Part shown: piece after piece, positions 6,844 to 8,345 of the stretch
Position numbering within the stretch: the stretch's first letter is position 1
Layout of the letters: each line of letters begins with the position of its first letter
DNA from: Rickettsiales bacterium
Lineage (GTDB): Bacteria > Pseudomonadota > Alphaproteobacteria > Rickettsiales > JALZUV01
Reading direction: 5' to 3'
Assembly: GCA_023301245.1 (NCBI GenBank)
Contig: JALZUV010000250.1
Location: forward strand, 1 to 8,345
Length of the DNA: 8,345 nt
Program-made: the position numbers and the translations under genes
The notes under the pieces: model-generated
Seen by the model: only the letters and a program-made list of their open reading frames with translations
What the model was told of the DNA's origin: nothing
The model's database searches: none

Positions 6844-7856
6844 GCCGCTAAAATTTCGGCTAGCTCATTACGAATATCAGCAATCTCTACCTTATCATGA
6901 TGCTGCGATTTTACAGCTAGCTGCTGCCATGCAGCATCCATACGCGCATGCGATTTCTCGGTGAGTGCTGTTGTGCCTTTGGCAACTGCTATCATCTCAT
7001 CCATCTTGCCATTGCAATGTAATATAATATCGCACCCCGCTTTAAGCGTAAGTTCGGCACGTTGCGTAAAGCTGCCTTCCATGGCTTTCATCGATAAATC
7101 ATCCGACATTAGCAATCCATCAAAGCCAATATTTTGGCGGATGAAGGAAATAATATCAGGTGATTGTGTGGCAATATTTTGCGTGTCTAATGCAGTGTAA
7201 ATAATATGCGCAGTCATGCCCAATGGAATATCAGCTAACTCCTTAAAAGGAATAAAATCAGAAGCTTCCAGCTCTTCAAGCGAGGCCTCAACCACGGGTA
7301 AATCCTCATGGCTATCGGCCATCGCACGGCCATGACCAGGGATGTGCTTTAACACAGGTAGCACGCCCCCCGCCATCAACCCTTCGGATTGCTGGCGCGC
7401 TAATTTACTCACTTGTTCAGGCGTTTTTCCAAAGGCTCTATCGCCAATAATATCGTGGGAATTAGGTGCAGGCACATCGGCCAATGGGGCGCAATTTACC
7501 GTAATCCCTACGTCAAAAAGCTGCTGTGCAATGACGCGTGCTTGCAAATAAACTCCGCGCTCCGCTATCGAAAGCTCGCTCTTTTGTGCCAACGCATCAA
7601 ATATAGCGGCAGGGGGAATCACTTCCCATTCGGGCGCAGTAAGGCGTGCGACACGGCCACCTTCTTGATCAATCAAAATCGGCAATTGGTCGCGGCCTGA
7701 AAGCTCACGCAAGCTATCGGTCAGCGCACGAAGTTGGTCTGGCGTATTGCAATTACGCTTAAATAGAATGTAACCAAGCGGATTGGCTTCTTTAAAAAAG
7801 GCGCGTTCACTATCAGTTAAAGCAAAGCCTTCAAAGCCGTAAATTGCTGCTTGCAT
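6840..7856 (-). CDS. nagZ: Beta-N-acetylhexosaminidase (NagZ), glycoside hydrolase family 3
   Basis: This 338-residue cytoplasmic enzyme removes N-acetylglucosamine from 1,6-anhydro-muropeptides during peptidoglycan recycling; where AmpC is inducible its products act as the signal. Recognisable blocks are PLGYILFKRN (26-35), PILIDQEGGRVARL (59-72), CAPLADV (122-128), GDRAFG (138-143), KHIPGHGRAMADSHEDLP (170-187) and LMSDDLSMKAM (249-259). By family knowledge the nucleophile is Asp252 (first D of SDD), and Asp181-His183 of the DSH loop form the acid/base dyad typical of NagZ. It has no signal peptide and is a single GH3 domain, as expected. It follows the SPOR gene by three bases, in the same frame (TAA CCG ATG), without a Shine-Dalgarno, so it is probably translated by coupling. 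Its TAA lies inside the last codons of the convergent membrane-protein gene. Confidence 0.96.
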   Translation of the reverse strand: MQAAIYGFEGFALTDSERAFFKEANPLGYILFKRNCNTPDQLRALTDSLRELSGRDQLPILIDQEGGRVARLTAPEWEVIPPAAIFDALAQKSELSIAERGVYLQARVIAQQLFDVGITVNCAPLADVPAPNSHDIIGDRAFGKTPEQVSKLARQQSEGLMAGGVLPVLKHIPGHGRAMADSHEDLPVVEASLEELEASDFIPFKELADIPLGMTAHIIYTALDTQNIATQSPDIISFIRQNIGFDGLLMSDDLSMKAMEGSFTQRAELTLKAGCDIILHCNGKMDEMIAVAKGTTALTEKSHARMDAAWQQLAVKSQHHDKVEIADIRNELAEILAA

Positions 7857-7859
7857 CGG

Positions 7860-8345
7860 TTAGCGCTTAACAGAAAAGCAGGGCTGATTACGCGACTTTA
7901 ACATCACGCATAAAGCATCGGCTTTTGACTTGCTCGAAAACGGATAAGCTTGCACACGATAATAGGTTTTACCCTTCACCGTCGCTTGCTCTATATGCGC
8001 TTTTTTACTGCCAAGCAGTGAGCTAGATTTACTTTTAATCTTACCCCAATTTTTCAAAGCTTCTGAACGACTGCCGAATGCACCAAGCTGCAAACGATTG
8101 CGTGTTAAGCTCGCGCTGCTTTTCTTTGCCTTAACTACAGGTGCTTTTGACGGCGCAGGCGCAGCAACAGGTTTTGGCTTAGCAATTTTAGCGACTTGCT
8201 TCACTTTTGCCGATTTGATAATTGCGGCTTCAACTGCTTGTTTTTCTTTTGCTTGCACCACTACTTCAGGTGCTTTTTGAATATTCGCATTCGCAATTTC
8301 TTGCAATTTACGACGCTCTGCATCGGTAATACCGATAGATCCATC
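7860..8345 (-). CDS. SPOR-domain protein, C-terminal part (5' end outside window)
   Basis: The frame stays open to the right edge, giving 161 residues that begin DGSIGITDAERRK. There is no in-frame ATG in the visible part. A TTG at 8306 could be read as a start, but the upstream residues continue the frame and the protein is more likely cut by the window. The middle is a low-complexity Lys/Ala/Pro/Val linker (roughly 8090-8260). The last 80 or so residues form a SPOR domain: NRLQLGAFGSRSEALKNW, then AHIEQATVKGKTYYRVQAYPF, then a helix with ADALCVML and a final PCFSVKR. SPOR domains bind glycan strands lacking stem peptides at the division septum, so the domain should lie in the periplasm behind an N-terminal membrane anchor, which is not visible. 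In alphaproteobacteria such a gene commonly sits between argS and nagZ; argS is predicted just beyond the right edge. Confidence 0.86.
   Translation of the reverse strand, partial: DGSIGITDAERRKLQEIANANIQKAPEVVVQAKEKQAVEAAIIKSAKVKQVAKIAKPKPVAAPAPSKAPVVKAKKSSASLTRNRLQLGAFGSRSEALKNWGKIKSKSSSLLGSKKAHIEQATVKGKTYYRVQAYPFSSKSKADALCVMLKSRNQPCFSVKR

Noticed and set aside
6843..6861. Inverted repeat AGCCG / CGGCT at the nagZ 3' end as a terminator
   Set aside because: The stem is only five bases with a nine-base loop, lies inside nagZ coding sequence, and has no T-run following on either strand.
7413..7700. 95-codon plus-strand open frame antisense to nagZ
   Set aside because: The nagZ strand carries all the conserved GH3 blocks here, and the opposite reading has no family features.
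8304..8306. TTG as the start of the SPOR protein
   Set aside because: The frame is open through the right edge, and SPOR proteins of this type need an upstream membrane anchor, so the gene is more likely truncated by the window than started here.

Overview
This window looks like an ordinary chromosomal housekeeping segment of an alphaproteobacterium with a fairly even GC/AT balance (judged by eye, not computed). Three things point there. The gene for a PpiD-type periplasmic folding factor sits directly upstream of trp genes. The trp pathway is split, with trpE, trpG, trpD and trpC as separate proteins and trpF, trpB and trpA absent. A SPOR-domain gene lies directly upstream of nagZ. I cannot name a genus.

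Layout, plus strand, 1-6843: the 3' end of a ppiD-like gene (1-714) runs without any intergenic base into trpE (714-2183), trpG (2180-2764), trpD (2761-3798) and trpC (3791-4597). After a 35-base gap comes an M17 leucyl-aminopeptidase-family gene (4633-6021), then after 9 bases a gene of unknown function encoding an N-terminal GYF_2-like domain plus about four membrane helices (6031-6843). Minus strand, 8345-6840: a SPOR-domain protein, cut by the right edge (8345-7860), followed after 3 bases by nagZ (7856-6840). The two strands converge and their last genes overlap by four bases (TTAA), so each stop codon lies partly inside the other gene.

How the genes work together: TrpE and TrpG form anthranilate synthase (chorismate + glutamine to anthranilate), TrpD adds phosphoribosyl from PRPP, and TrpC closes the indole ring to give indole-3-glycerol phosphate. 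The isomerase step (TrpF) and tryptophan synthase (TrpA/TrpB) must be encoded elsewhere. The tight overlaps suggest translational coupling from ppiD through trpC. The M17 peptidase and the membrane protein may form a second unit; a sigma70-like promoter match in the 35-base gap would start the transcript at or next to the peptidase ATG. The minus-strand pair concerns the cell wall: SPOR domains bind denuded septal peptidoglycan, and NagZ recycles muropeptides in the cytoplasm.

I found no mobile element, CRISPR array, RNA gene, phage gene or clear new system. No stretch above 300 bases lacks a gene: the only non-coding bases are 4598-4632, 6022-6030 and 7857-7859. The least understood item is the GYF_2-like membrane protein.
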